A stretch of 64,000 nucleotides of DNA from Caballeronia turbans. GTDB taxonomy: Bacteria; Pseudomonadota; Gammaproteobacteria; Burkholderiales; Burkholderiaceae. A program made the translations under genes and the position numbers. The stretch is from the NCBI GenBank assembly GCA_001544655.2, contig FCOD02000030.1:1-64000 (forward strand). Direction: 5' to 3'. The notes below the pieces were generated by a model that searched no databases, had not been told where the DNA came from, and saw nothing but the letters and a program-made list of their open reading frames with translations. Positions 25,030-33,674 of the stretch are shown here, in pieces (the stretch's first letter is position 1; each line of letters opens with the position of its first letter).

Positions 25030-26292
25030 ATGACCTCGAAACGGTGGGATACGTCCTACGAATGGAAAGCGGTGACGCTCCTTGCGCTCGGCTTCGGCCT
25101 CGTGGGCCTCGATCGGTGGCTGATCGCGCCGCTCTTCCCGGCGATCATGAAGGACCTGCATCTCACCGCGCAGGACGTCGGCAACTGCATCGGCGTACTG
25201 GGTCTCTCATGGGGCGTGTTCGCGGCGCTGATGGGCGGCATCTCCGACAAGATCGGGCGACGCAAGGTGCTGATCCCCGCGATCATCGCTTTCTCGCTGC
25301 TCTCCGGTTTCTCGGGCGTCGCGGGCGGTCTCGCCAGTCTGATCGCCGTGCGCGCGCTCATGGGCGTGGCCGAAGGCTCGTTCTGCCCGACGAGCTTCGC
25401 CGCGACCGCGGACGCGTCCCATCCGAAACGGCGCGGCTTCAATCTCGGGCTCCAGCAAAGCGGCTTCGCGCTGTTCGGGCTCGCGCTTTCGCCGATCATC
25501 GCCACGCAATTGCTCAACGTGGTCTCATGGCGCTGGGTCTTCGCGCTCGTCTCCGTTCCCGGCCTGATTCTCGGGCTGCTGATGTTCTTCGTGATTCGCG
25601 AGCCGCGAGCGATCGAGCCGGCGTCTACGGATCGGCAGGCGACGGTCGCAGAGGGCAACTGGCGCGACGTGCTGAAGCGTCGCAACATTCCCGTCGCCAT
25701 GATTGCGCTCTTCTGTGCGATGACCGGAGTCTTCGTGCTCGGCGCGATGCTGCCGCTTTACCTTACCGAATACCTTTCGCTGGACACTCAGCGCATGGGC
25801 ATCGTGGTGTCGGCAATCGGCTTTGGCGGCTTCGTCGGGCAGTTCGGTCTGCCGGGGCTTTCCGATATCGTCGGCCGGCGGCTCGCGAGCATCGCCGGCT
25901 TCGCGGGCACGGCGGTCATGCTGTATGTGTTTCGCGGTCTCGGGGCGCAGCCGCTCGTCCTCTTCGTCGTGCTGTTCGTCGCGTCCTTCTTTACGCTGGG
26001 CCTCGTTTCGCTGCTCTCCGGGCCGGTCGCGACGGAGGCGGCGCCCGTTGGCATGGTGTCGACCGCAATCGGCATCGTGGTGGGCGCAGGGGAGATTTTC
26101 GGCGGTGGGGTGGCGCCGGCGCTCTCCGGATTCGTCGCGACACGATTCGGCATCCAGAATATTCTCTGGCTACCGATCTGCGCCGTGCTGCTCGGTATCG
26201 GCGTAAGTTTGCTGCTCGAAGAAACCGCGCCCGCCAGGGTGCGCCGCAATGCGCGGGCGGTCGAGCTCACTGGAAGCGAGCAGCCCGAGTAA
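25030..26292 (+). CDS. MFS transporter
   Basis: 420 aa, about 12 membrane segments. Start at 25030 follows CAGGAGAC. The MFS loop between helices 2 and 3 reads GGISDKIGRRKVLIPA, and a second copy in the other half reads LPGLSDIVGRRLASIAG. The family includes carboxylate and aromatic-acid importers, so uptake of an organic acid is the likeliest role. The LysR gene at 26362 lies 69 bp downstream on the same strand and may share the transcript. Confidence 0.87.
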   Translation: MTSKRWDTSYEWKAVTLLALGFGLVGLDRWLIAPLFPAIMKDLHLTAQDVGNCIGVLGLSWGVFAALMGGISDKIGRRKVLIPAIIAFSLLSGFSGVAGGLASLIAVRALMGVAEGSFCPTSFAATADASHPKRRGFNLGLQQSGFALFGLALSPIIATQLLNVVSWRWVFALVSVPGLILGLLMFFVIREPRAIEPASTDRQATVAEGNWRDVLKRRNIPVAMIALFCAMTGVFVLGAMLPLYLTEYLSLDTQRMGIVVSAIGFGGFVGQFGLPGLSDIVGRRLASIAGFAGTAVMLYVFRGLGAQPLVLFVVLFVASFFTLGLVSLLSGPVATEAAPVGMVSTAIGIVVGAGEIFGGGVAPALSGFVATRFGIQNILWLPICAVLLGIGVSLLLEETAPARVRRNARAVELTGSEQPE

Positions 26293-26361
26293 GTGTGCCG
26301 CCCGGGAGCCTCGCGCGCAGCGGATACACTGACATGCTGGACACGATCGAAAGGAACCAGC

Positions 26362-27291
26362 ATGGATCGTTTTCTCAGCATCGAGGCCTTCGTGCGGGTC
26401 GCGGAGACCAGCAGCTTCGCGGAGGCCGCGCGTCAGCTCGGGGTGGCCAGCTCGGTGGTCACGACGCGCATCCAGCAGCTCGAAAAGTTTCTCAACGTGC
26501 CGCTGTTTCATCGCAGCACGCGGCACGTGCGGCTGTCCGACGTCGGCGAGGCGTTCTATCGGGACTGCGCGGAAGTGGTGGGACGCGTCAACGAACTGAC
26601 CGACCAGATGCGCGAGTTGCGCGCAACCCCGACCGGGCGGCTGCGCATCCAGATGCTGCCGGGCTTCGCGCTGGGTCACTTCGGCGCGTCGATGGCCGAA
26701 TTCAATCGACGGTATCCCGGTATCCAGCTCGACGTGATCGTCAATGACCGCGTCGTCGATCCGATCGAGGAAGGCTTCGACGTCGCCTTCCAGATTTTCC
26801 CGGCGATCTCCGAATCCTTGATCGAGCGGCGTCTTTTCACCGTCCGGCGTTTGTTTTGCGCGGCGCCCGCGTATTTGCAAGAGCATGGCGCGCCGCGGCA
26901 TCCGCGTGAATTGCTGGATCACAGGACGGCGCTCTATTCGGGCTATCCGTCGCGCAATCGCTGGACGATGACGCGCGGCGACGAGGTCGTCGAAATCGAA
27001 TTGCCCGGCATCATCCGCTCCAATTCCGTCCATCTGCTGCACGATTACGCGCTGACGGGCGGCGGGATCGTGTGCCTGCCGACGCTGGTGGCGAGCGCGT
27101 CGCTGCTGAATGGGGCGCTCGTGCCGATTCTGGCGGACTACGCACTCTCACCGATGAACTTTGCAGCCGTCTATCCGGCGACGCAGCGTCAGGGGCTCAA
27201 GGTGAAGGCGCTGGTCGAGTTTCTCGCCGAGCGACTGGGCCCGGAGCCGGCGTGGGACGTGCCGCTCATCGAGCGCGGATGGGTTCAGTAA
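26362..27291 (+). CDS. LysR-family transcriptional regulator
   Basis: 309 aa from the ATG at 26362 (AAAGGA upstream). MDRFLSIEAFVRVAETSSFA, then EAARQLGVASSVVTTRIQQLEKFLNVPLFHRSTRHVRL, is a complete LysR HTH with dimerisation helix; a substrate-binding-protein-like effector domain follows (VDPIEEGFDVAFQI, SNSVHLLHDYALTGGGIVCLP), typical of CrgA-type members. It probably controls the MFS gene in front of it. It converges with another LysR gene whose stop is 50 bp away. Confidence 0.9.
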   Translation: MDRFLSIEAFVRVAETSSFAEAARQLGVASSVVTTRIQQLEKFLNVPLFHRSTRHVRLSDVGEAFYRDCAEVVGRVNELTDQMRELRATPTGRLRIQMLPGFALGHFGASMAEFNRRYPGIQLDVIVNDRVVDPIEEGFDVAFQIFPAISESLIERRLFTVRRLFCAAPAYLQEHGAPRHPRELLDHRTALYSGYPSRNRWTMTRGDEVVEIELPGIIRSNSVHLLHDYALTGGGIVCLPTLVASASLLNGALVPILADYALSPMNFAAVYPATQRQGLKVKALVEFLAERLGPEPAWDVPLIERGWVQ

Positions 27292-27340
27292 GCCATGCAA
27301 CTAATCGTCTGTCCCGCAACCAGCCTTTGAACGCTGCCAG

Positions 27341-28222
27341 TCACCGACGCTGCGGCCCGAACATCCGCGACAAGGCCCGTGCAAGCGCCTTCACAACGGC
27401 GTCGGCGGTTGGGCGATGCATCAGCGCGATGTCCATCGTCTCGATGGCCGGCAGCCCGCTTTTCGTCGTCAACACGACGTGATCGGGCGCAACGGCCCGC
27501 GCCGGGAGAAGGCTGATGCCCAGACCATCGGCGACGGCCGCCTGAATGCCGCTCAGACTCGAACTGATGAAGCTCAGGCGCCAGCGTCGTCCGATGCTTT
27601 CGATCGCGTTGGTCATGTCGTCGCGATACAGCCCGCGTGGCGGGAAGGCGACGAGCGGAATCGGATCGAGTCCGATCGACGGACTCTTCGCGCTGTCGAT
27701 CCATCTTAGTTGCTCCGGCCAGTTCGCGACGGCCTCGCGGCTATTGCGCCGCTGCTTCACGAGGACCAGATCGAGCTCACCGCGATCGTAGCTGTTGCTG
27801 ATGTCGCGGCACAGTCCGCTCGTCACTTCGAGCTTCACCTGCGGATGCTTGCGATTGAACGCGGCGAGCATGTGCGTCGTCGGCCCGCCGACGAAGTCTT
27901 CCGGCACGCCGAGACGCACCGTCAGGCCGACGTTCGCACCGGATAGCGCCTCGATCATTTCATCGTTGAGTGCGAGCATCCGGCGGGCGTAGGCGAGCAG
28001 CGTTTCTCCGGCGTCGGTCGGAAGGACGTCGCGGCTGCCGCGTTCGAGCAGCTTGTGTCCCGCCATTTCCTCCAGGCGACGCACCTTCTGGCTCACTGTC
28101 GACTGCGTCGAATGAAGCCGTGCGGCGGCTGCGGTGAAGGTGCCGCAATCGGCCACCATGACGATGGCTTTCAGCAGATCCAGGTCGAAGAGCGGGGTAC
28201 GGGCTTGGGGAACGTTTTTCAT
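27341..28222 (-). CDS. LysR-family transcriptional regulator
   Basis: 293 aa. FDLDLLKAIVMVADCGTFTA, then AAARLHSTQSTVSQKVRRLEEMAGHKLLERGSRDVLPT, is the HTH and dimerisation helix. The effector domain has LGVPEDFVGGPTTHMLAAF and the closing ADGLGISLLPARAVAPDHVV. LysR proteins of this type often regulate efflux or stress genes. Its target is not obvious: the neighbour on the same strand (28348) is ureidoglycine aminohydrolase, separated by 125 bp, and the other neighbour is the converging LysR gene. Confidence 0.9.
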   Translation of the reverse strand: MKNVPQARTPLFDLDLLKAIVMVADCGTFTAAAARLHSTQSTVSQKVRRLEEMAGHKLLERGSRDVLPTDAGETLLAYARRMLALNDEMIEALSGANVGLTVRLGVPEDFVGGPTTHMLAAFNRKHPQVKLEVTSGLCRDISNSYDRGELDLVLVKQRRNSREAVANWPEQLRWIDSAKSPSIGLDPIPLVAFPPRGLYRDDMTNAIESIGRRWRLSFISSSLSGIQAAVADGLGISLLPARAVAPDHVVLTTKSGLPAIETMDIALMHRPTADAVVKALARALSRMFGPQRR

Positions 28223-28347
28223 CGACCCGGTCGATCTTTGAATTTCGGACTTTGACTTCTATCACGCGTGACCGGGCGCTGGCAATCACACAGCGTTCGT
28301 TCGGGCGGCACGCCCGATTAAAAGCGCGTGCCGCATCGCGCGAGAAA

Positions 28348-29184
28348 TCAGCGCAGTGAGTTGAGCGTCAGCTTCATGTGACGGTTGACGTCCTTGTACA
28401 GCAGATAGCGGAAACGGCTCGGGCCGCCTGCATAACACGCTTGCGGGCAGAATGCGCGCAGCCACATGAAGTCACCGGCTTCGACTTCGACCCAGTCCTG
28501 ATTCAGCCGATAAACCGCCTTGCCTTCCAGCACATAGAGACCGTGTTCCATCACGTGCGTTTCCGCGAACGGGATGACGCCGCCGGGCTGGAACGTGACG
28601 ATGTTCACGTGCATGTCGTGACGCATGTCGCTGGTATCGACGAAGCGCGTCGTCACCCAGCGTCCTTCGGTGCCGGGCATCGGAATCGGCTCCACGTCCT
28701 GCTCGTTCGTCACGAACGCTTCGGGCAGCGGCACGCCATCCACGGCTTCATAGTGCTTGCGGACCCAGTGGAAGCGGGCGGTATCTTTATGACGATTGCG
28801 CAATTGCCAGTTCGTGCCGGGCGGAATGAACGCATAGCCGCCGGTCTTCAGCACGTGCAGGGTGCCTTGCAGCGTTACTTCGATTTCGCCTTCGACGACG
28901 AACAGCACGCCTTCGGCTTTCGGGTCCTGTTCCGGATGCTCGCTGCCGCCGCCGGACGCCACTTCCATGATGTATTGCGAGAACGTTTCGGCAAAGCCCG
29001 ACAGAGGCCGCGCCAATACCCACAGACGCGTCTTGTCCCAGAACGGCAGATGACTGGTGACGATATCGCGCATCACGCCTTTGGGGATGACGGCATATGC
29101 TTCGGTGAACATCGCGCGATCGGTCAGCAACTCTGTCTGTGATGGATGACCGCCATGAGGCGCGTAGTAGGTATTGGTTGACAT
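28348..29184 (-). CDS. allE: (S)-ureidoglycine aminohydrolase
   Basis: 278 aa from the ATG at 29184. A bicupin: the first cupin carries VLFVVEGEIEVTLQGTLHVL, then KTGGYAFIPPGTNWQLRN; the second carries PGGVIPFAETHVMEHGLYVL, then EGKAVYRLNQDWVEVEAGDFMWLRAFCPQA, with the metal ligands E, H, H of this family (ETHVMEHG). It releases ammonia from (S)-ureidoglycine, a step of allantoin use, with Mn. Assignment is strong by full-length motif match. No other purine-degradation gene is in the window, so the pathway must be encoded elsewhere. A degenerate LysR fragment lies upstream. Confidence 0.88.
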   Translation of the reverse strand: MSTNTYYAPHGGHPSQTELLTDRAMFTEAYAVIPKGVMRDIVTSHLPFWDKTRLWVLARPLSGFAETFSQYIMEVASGGGSEHPEQDPKAEGVLFVVEGEIEVTLQGTLHVLKTGGYAFIPPGTNWQLRNRHKDTARFHWVRKHYEAVDGVPLPEAFVTNEQDVEPIPMPGTEGRWVTTRFVDTSDMRHDMHVNIVTFQPGGVIPFAETHVMEHGLYVLEGKAVYRLNQDWVEVEAGDFMWLRAFCPQACYAGGPSRFRYLLYKDVNRHMKLTLNSLR

Positions 29185-29277
29185 AGGTAAGTCTCCGTTG
29201 GGGTCCACGCCGTCGCACTGAAGGCGACGCCGTGCTGGACCTGTACAAAAATATAGGAGACGCGGGGTATCGACAAA

Positions 29278-29472
29278 TTAAATGTTCGAATGCGGGGTAT
29301 CCGTTTTCTGAATGGGATCGCAGCCGGTGCTGCGCTCGAGGTCGGCGATGCGCTTGCTGACCGCCGACAGCGTCATGCTCGTGCGGTCGGCGGCGCGCGT
29401 GAGACTGCCGAGCTCGGCGACGACGATGAAAAGCCGCAGTGAGTGCAGATCGTAGTGAAAGTAGCTCGTCAT
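29278..29472 (-). pseudogene. LysR-type regulator remnant (HTH half only)
   Basis: A 64-codon frame reads MTSYFHYDLHSLRLFIVVAE, then LGSLTRAADRTSMTLSAVSKRIADLERSTGCDPIQK. It is a recognisable LysR HTH (residues 9-55) that stops soon after the dimerisation helix, where about 230 further residues should follow. The sequence downstream on the same strand gives no continuation. Its position just upstream of the ureidoglycine aminohydrolase gene suggests it once regulated that gene. It could still bind DNA as a truncated protein, but I treat it as decayed. Confidence 0.6.
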
Positions 29473-29573
29473 GATGTGACTTCACGGGAGGCGTGCCGTG
29501 CCGTTATGAAACGTCGGTCCGATGCGCGTCGCAGGAGACGATCGCGGCAAATTCCATCATTGGCTAAGGAACA

Positions 29574-30809
29574 TCAAAAAAGTGCAATGCACATGCCGAC
29601 GCCCGTACTCAGGAGCACCACAGCGAGCGGCGGTAATCTGAGTTTGAGCGTGATGCCGAGAGCGATAGCCCAGAAAACAACGTCGGCCAGCGAGCGCACC
29701 GTGGTGGTCCATAACGGATCATAAAGCGCATGCGCAAGCAGCCCGACCACCGCCGCATTGATCCCGGCGAGCGGCCCCCGCATGGCCGTGTGCCGGCTCG
29801 CTGCTTCCCAGAAAGGAAGCGCGCCGGCGACGAGCAATAGCCCGGGAAGAAAGATGGCGATCGTCGCGATCGCCGCGCCGCCCCACGATTGCGGTACGCC
29901 GATGCTCCATCCGAGAAACGTTGCAAACGTGAAGAGCGGCCCCGGCAACGCTTGTGCTGCAGCATAGCCGCCGAGAAAGAGGTTCGTGCCGATCCAGCCC
30001 GAGTCGACTGTCGCCGCTTTCAGCAACGGAAGCACGACATGACCGCCGCCGAACACCAGCGCGCCGGAACGAAAGAAAGCATCGAATAAGCGAATGCCTT
30101 GAAGTCGCGTGACGTCGGCGACGACCGGAAGGACGATCAATAAGACTGCAAAGGTGCTCAGACAAGCGTATGCCGCGACACGCGAGAATGGCACGCAAAA
30201 GATGCTCGCGGAGTCGATCGATGCGGCTTCGGTTTCATACGCAATCGAAGGTCGCAAGAGCAGCGATCCGAGAAACGCGCCTCCGAGGAGCACCATCCAT
30301 TGGCTCCATGCCAGAGGCGATATGAAAAGACATGCTCCGGCGAGCAGAGCGATGGCGGCATGTCGCACTCCGGGGCACAAGCGCCGCGCCATGTCGAGCA
30401 GCGCTTGAGTCACGATCACTACGGCAGCCAGCTTCAGGCCGTGAACGAGCGCGTCTCCGAGCGTGTTATGAAAAGCGAAGGGTGCTGCGATCGCGACGGC
30501 GACCATGGCGACGACAGAGGGCAATGTGAAGCCGCACCATGCCATGAATCCGCCCAACCAGCCGGCCCTGAGCAATCCAATCGAGAATCCCACCTGGCTG
30601 CTTGCCGGGCCGGGCAAGATCTGACACAAAGCGACGAGTTGAGCGAATTGCGCATCATTCAGCCATTGCCGACGCGTGACGAATTCATGGCGAAAATAGC
30701 CGATATGAGCGGTAGGACCGCCGAAAGACGTCAAGCCAAGTTTCAGGAAGGCGAGAAAGACCGATCGCGCAGCGCGCGAGTCAAAGGATTTCGGCTTCGC
30801 TCGTAGCAT
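29574..30809 (-). CDS. chrA: Chromate transporter ChrA (CHR family)
   Basis: 411 aa, full length for the two-domain CHR family. Each half carries the signature: FLKLGLTSFGGPTAHIGYFR near the start, LFDAFFRSGALVFGGGHVVL in the second half, with PGPASSQVGFSIG and LPGPLFTFATFLG following each. About 10 membrane segments. It pumps chromate out of the cytoplasm; sulfate-linked relatives exist, so resistance is likely but not proven. Its N-terminus (MLRAKPKSFDSRAARSV) begins at 30809. No chrB regulator is adjacent. Confidence 0.9.
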   Translation of the reverse strand: MLRAKPKSFDSRAARSVFLAFLKLGLTSFGGPTAHIGYFRHEFVTRRQWLNDAQFAQLVALCQILPGPASSQVGFSIGLLRAGWLGGFMAWCGFTLPSVVAMVAVAIAAPFAFHNTLGDALVHGLKLAAVVIVTQALLDMARRLCPGVRHAAIALLAGACLFISPLAWSQWMVLLGGAFLGSLLLRPSIAYETEAASIDSASIFCVPFSRVAAYACLSTFAVLLIVLPVVADVTRLQGIRLFDAFFRSGALVFGGGHVVLPLLKAATVDSGWIGTNLFLGGYAAAQALPGPLFTFATFLGWSIGVPQSWGGAAIATIAIFLPGLLLVAGALPFWEAASRHTAMRGPLAGINAAVVGLLAHALYDPLWTTTVRSLADVVFWAIALGITLKLRLPPLAVVLLSTGVGMCIALF

Positions 30810-30993
30810 CTTTTCATTCTTCTGTTGCGACCGTGGAAGCGTGCATTATGACCTATGAGGGCAGCGGTCTTGTCGCGTCTTTGCAATCGCAGTGCTTTGT
30901 GCCAGGAGCGGAAACATTTAACGCAAATCAAATGACGACCGCCTCGCGATCTTTAACCTGTACCTTCAAAGCAAGCATTTGCGAGTCGATGCA

Positions 30994-31092
30994 ATGGGAA
31001 AGATCATTGGATTAGTCGGCGTCGTCGTGTTGATAGTTATCGTCGTTGCTGTCCTTGTCGTTCAGTGCACGATTTGGCGAAACGCCGATTAG
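30994..31092 (+). CDS. Possible 32-residue single-pass membrane peptide
   Basis: ATG at 30994, TAG at 31090. MGKIIGLVGVVVLIVIVVAV, then LVVQCTIWRNAD: one uninterrupted 20-residue hydrophobic segment with a basic N-end and polar C-end, the look of a small inner-membrane protein. Only a weak ribosome site precedes it (no clear GGAG within 12 bases). It occupies the otherwise gene-free 334-bp spacer between the chrA gene and the first stress-protein operon. Hydrophobic codon runs of this length can arise by chance, so this is a candidate only. Confidence 0.35.
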   Translation: MGKIIGLVGVVVLIVIVVAVLVVQCTIWRNAD

Positions 31093-31143
31093 AGAGAATC
31101 GACGGGATTCGCCAAGGCGTGTCGCTGACAGCAACATATCTGC

Positions 31144-31971
31144 TCAATGCGACAGAAGAACAGGAAGCGTCGATACCTGCAGGAGATTGTTGGTCACACC
31201 GCCCAGCACCCTTTCGAGTCCACGCGAATGCGCATAGGCGCCCGCGACGAGCATGTCCGCATGCACACGGTTCGCTTTGTCTATCAACGTCATCCCTGTG
31301 CTTTCGCCGCTCACGCGAGGCGTCGAGGAGAAACTCGCGCGAATGCCTTGACGATCCAGATAAGCGGAAATTTCGATACCTGCGGGCGCTTGTATGTCTC
31401 TATGGCGCTCGACGGTCATGATCTCGACGAATCGGGCACGACGCAAGATGGGCAGCGCATCGGCGACTGCGCGCGCGGCTTCGCGGCTGTCGTCCCACGC
31501 AATGACCACGTTCTCGCCGATAGTCGCAAAGTCGCCCGTTCGCGGCACGAGCAGCACCGGGCGTCCCGCACCGAGCACGACGTCCTCGACGAAATGCCGC
31601 GCAACGAAAGCATCGGGATCGTCAGGATCATCCTGTCCGAGCAGGATCACGTCGGCATGGCGGCCATGTAACGTGGCGGCATCGAGTACGGAGCCTGCCG
31701 GCGCACGCCACTCTGCGTTGATACCGGCCAGTTCGGCAGCGCGCTCGAATGCTTCGCGCGCCCGGTCGAGCGAGGTTCGGCGCTGTTGTTCGTATCCGTT
31801 GCGTAGCAGGGGCTCTGCCGGCTCGAAAAGGTGATGAACGAGGTCCTGACAAACCAGATAGAGACCGATGACATGCGCATCGAAACGGCGGGCGATGTCC
31901 AATGCATACCGGGTCCGCACATCGCAACGCCGGCTGTTATCCAGATGGACGAGAATGGTTTTCCAGTTCAT
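31144..31971 (-). CDS. Universal stress protein, two-domain form
   Basis: 275 aa from the ATG at 31971 with GAGGAGA upstream. MNWKTILVHLDNSRRCDVRT opens an UspA-like fold; a second copy begins around VVIAWDDSREAARAVADALP. The second ends GVTNNLLQVSTLPVLLSH. The canonical ATP motif G-x2-G-x9-G-S/T is altered to GAYAHSRGLERVLGG, so nucleotide binding is uncertain. It follows the next USP gene by 90 bp on the same strand and has no FNR box of its own, so it should be read from the promoter at 32997. Confidence 0.88.
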   Translation of the reverse strand: MNWKTILVHLDNSRRCDVRTRYALDIARRFDAHVIGLYLVCQDLVHHLFEPAEPLLRNGYEQQRRTSLDRAREAFERAAELAGINAEWRAPAGSVLDAATLHGRHADVILLGQDDPDDPDAFVARHFVEDVVLGAGRPVLLVPRTGDFATIGENVVIAWDDSREAARAVADALPILRRARFVEIMTVERHRDIQAPAGIEISAYLDRQGIRASFSSTPRVSGESTGMTLIDKANRVHADMLVAGAYAHSRGLERVLGGVTNNLLQVSTLPVLLSH

Positions 31972-32061
31972 GACGTCGTCTCCTCGAGAGCCATCGAGCC
32001 ATAGGGTCTTTCGTGCGATCTCGCGGGCACGAGCAGGACCGGGCACGATGCGATACGGGCA

Positions 32062-32901
32062 TCAGTGGGACATCAATACCGGCACGGTCATCGACGCGAG
32101 GAAGGTTCGCGTGGCGCCGCCGAGCACGAGTTCCTGCCAGCGCGCATGTCCATAGCCACCCATGACCACCAGGTCCGCATTCAGATCGGCAGCGCGGGAA
32201 AGCAGCATTTCACCCGCGGATGCGTTCGGAGTAACGCCGCCCGATGAGACTTCGGCCTTGATGCCATGCCGCGCGACGCAGGCCGCGATGTCCGCGCCCG
32301 GAATGCGGTCGTCGCCTGCTTCCCGCCGCGGCGTATCGACGCTCACGATCGAGACACGCTCGGCCGTCTTCAGAAAGGGCAGGGCGTCATGCACGGCGCG
32401 GGTCGCTTCGCGGCTGCCGTCCCAGGCGATCATCGGATGTTTTCCGACCGAGGCGAAGAAGCCCGTGTACGGGACAAGCAGGACCGGTCGGCCCGAGGTG
32501 AGGATGGTGGTCTCCGGAAAGTGGTCGCCGACGTAAGACTCCGGATCGGCCGCATCGTCCTGGCTGACGACGATGAGATCCGCGCAGCGCGCAAAACGGG
32601 GAATGGAATCGTTCGCTCGTTGCTGTGTTTCGATCCATTCACCCGACACGCCCGCGCGCTTGATTTCCGCATGAAACAGCCGCTCGATCGCACCGCGCTG
32701 TTCGCGCCGCCTGGCCGCGTGTTGCTCGTAGTACTCGGCGGTACCCGCCATGATGTTGAAGGCGCGCGGGTCGGGCTCGAACACCGCAAAGAGCCCGATG
32801 ACATGCGCGCCGAAGCGCTTGGCGAGCTGCAACGCGGTTTCCAGTCTGGGATGCGCGCGCACGCTGGTGTCCAGGTGCACGAGAATGGTCTTGTAGCTCA
32901 T
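32062..32901 (-). CDS. Universal stress protein, two-domain form
   Basis: 279 aa from the ATG at 32901 with GAGGAG upstream. MSYKTILVHLDTSVRAHPRL and, after residue 150, PMIAWDGSREATRAVHDALP mark the two UspA domains; it ends MTVPVLMSH. The ATP-motif region reads GGYGHARWQELVLGGATR, with GG where GS is usual. Closely related to the preceding gene and to that at 43134. An FNR-type box (32997-33010) lies about 100 bp upstream at a distance fitting a class II promoter. Role: survival under oxygen limitation or stress, by family and context. Confidence 0.9.
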   Translation of the reverse strand: MSYKTILVHLDTSVRAHPRLETALQLAKRFGAHVIGLFAVFEPDPRAFNIMAGTAEYYEQHAARRREQRGAIERLFHAEIKRAGVSGEWIETQQRANDSIPRFARCADLIVVSQDDAADPESYVGDHFPETTILTSGRPVLLVPYTGFFASVGKHPMIAWDGSREATRAVHDALPFLKTAERVSIVSVDTPRREAGDDRIPGADIAACVARHGIKAEVSSGGVTPNASAGEMLLSRAADLNADLVVMGGYGHARWQELVLGGATRTFLASMTVPVLMSH

Positions 32902-32996
32902 CGGATGGCTCCTCGAGTCGAATTGCGCTGCATGAGTGCACATGCCCGCGTGTTCTTCACTGGCACCCAGTTTATGGAGGCGGCTCGACGGCGCGG

Positions 32997-33010
32997 TTGA
33001 CTCAGGTCAA
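32997..33010 (-). promoter_or_regulatory. FNR-type box TTGACTCAGGTCAA (minus-strand USP operon)
   Basis: TTGAC and GTCAA are an exact inverted repeat with a 4-bp gap. Centred at 33003.5, it would place a transcription start near 32962, about 60 bases before the USP gene at 32901. An identical box stands 48 bp away for the divergent gene. Confidence 0.72.
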
Positions 33011-33044
33011 CGGCGCCGCGCTTTATCGAAGGGACCGGTTTGGA

Positions 33045-33058
33045 TTGACTCAGGTCAA
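33045..33058 (+). promoter_or_regulatory. FNR-type box TTGACTCAGGTCAA (flavodoxin operon)
   Basis: A second copy of the same 14-bp box. Centred at 33051.5; TACAGT at 33080-33085 is in the -10 position for a start near 33093, so this is a class II arrangement for the flavodoxin-like gene at 33141. Confidence 0.72.
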
Positions 33059-33140
33059 TCGGCAACACCATGACGGGGATACAGTGGCCTCGTCAGATCG
33101 TCATCATCGAAATGTCATGAATGAGTCGCGGAGAATGCAG

Positions 33141-33647
33141 ATGTCCAAAGTGCTCGTAGTTTGCTTTTCTCGCAGCGGCACAACGCGTGCCATAGGTGCG
33201 GCATTAGCGGAGCGGCTGCACGCCGACTTCGAGGTCATCACGGAACCGGTCGATCGCTCGGGGCCGTTGGGCTATTTGCGCTCTCTCGCCGATGCCGTGT
33301 TCACGCGAAGTGTGCATATCGAGGAATCGCGCCGCGATGTGGCGAATTACGACGTGGTCGTTGTCGGGACGCCGGTATGGGCCGGTACGATCAGCGCGCC
33401 GGTACGCGCATGGCTCGCTATCCACCGGCGCAAGCTGCCGCATGTGGCCTTTTTCTGCACGCAGCAAATGCGAGGCGATGCCAAGGTTTTTCGCGAGATG
33501 ACGAAACTCGCCGGCAAGCAGCCGGTCGCGCGTTGCGCCCTTACAGCCCGGCTGGATGCACAGGCGAAACAGCGCTTCATCGAGATTTTCGTGGATCGTA
33601 TCGAGCGCACGCTGGCGCGAATCGACAATCTCGAATGGGCCGTGTAA
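33141..33647 (+). CDS. Flavodoxin-like fold protein
   Basis: 168 aa from the ATG at 33141 (GGAG 7 bases before); two upstream in-frame ATGs at 33117 and 33135 lack spacing. KVLVVCFSRSGTTRAIGAAL is the FMN phosphate-binding loop, and YDVVVVGTPVWAGTISAPVRAWL the second flavodoxin strand-loop, as in MdaB/flavodoxin-type NAD(P)H dehydrogenases. A redox role fits the low-oxygen context. Shares its transcript with the single-domain USP gene 27 bp downstream. Confidence 0.82.
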   Translation: MSKVLVVCFSRSGTTRAIGAALAERLHADFEVITEPVDRSGPLGYLRSLADAVFTRSVHIEESRRDVANYDVVVVGTPVWAGTISAPVRAWLAIHRRKLPHVAFFCTQQMRGDAKVFREMTKLAGKQPVARCALTARLDAQAKQRFIEIFVDRIERTLARIDNLEWAV

Positions 33648-33674
33648 GCGGTTAATAGGAAATCGGAGTTATCA

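Noticed and set aside
28301-28317. Short hairpin TCGGGCG-GCA-CGCCCGA as a terminator
   Set aside because: The T-rich side lies before the stem in the direction of the ureidoglycine gene; no run of T follows in the useful orientation.
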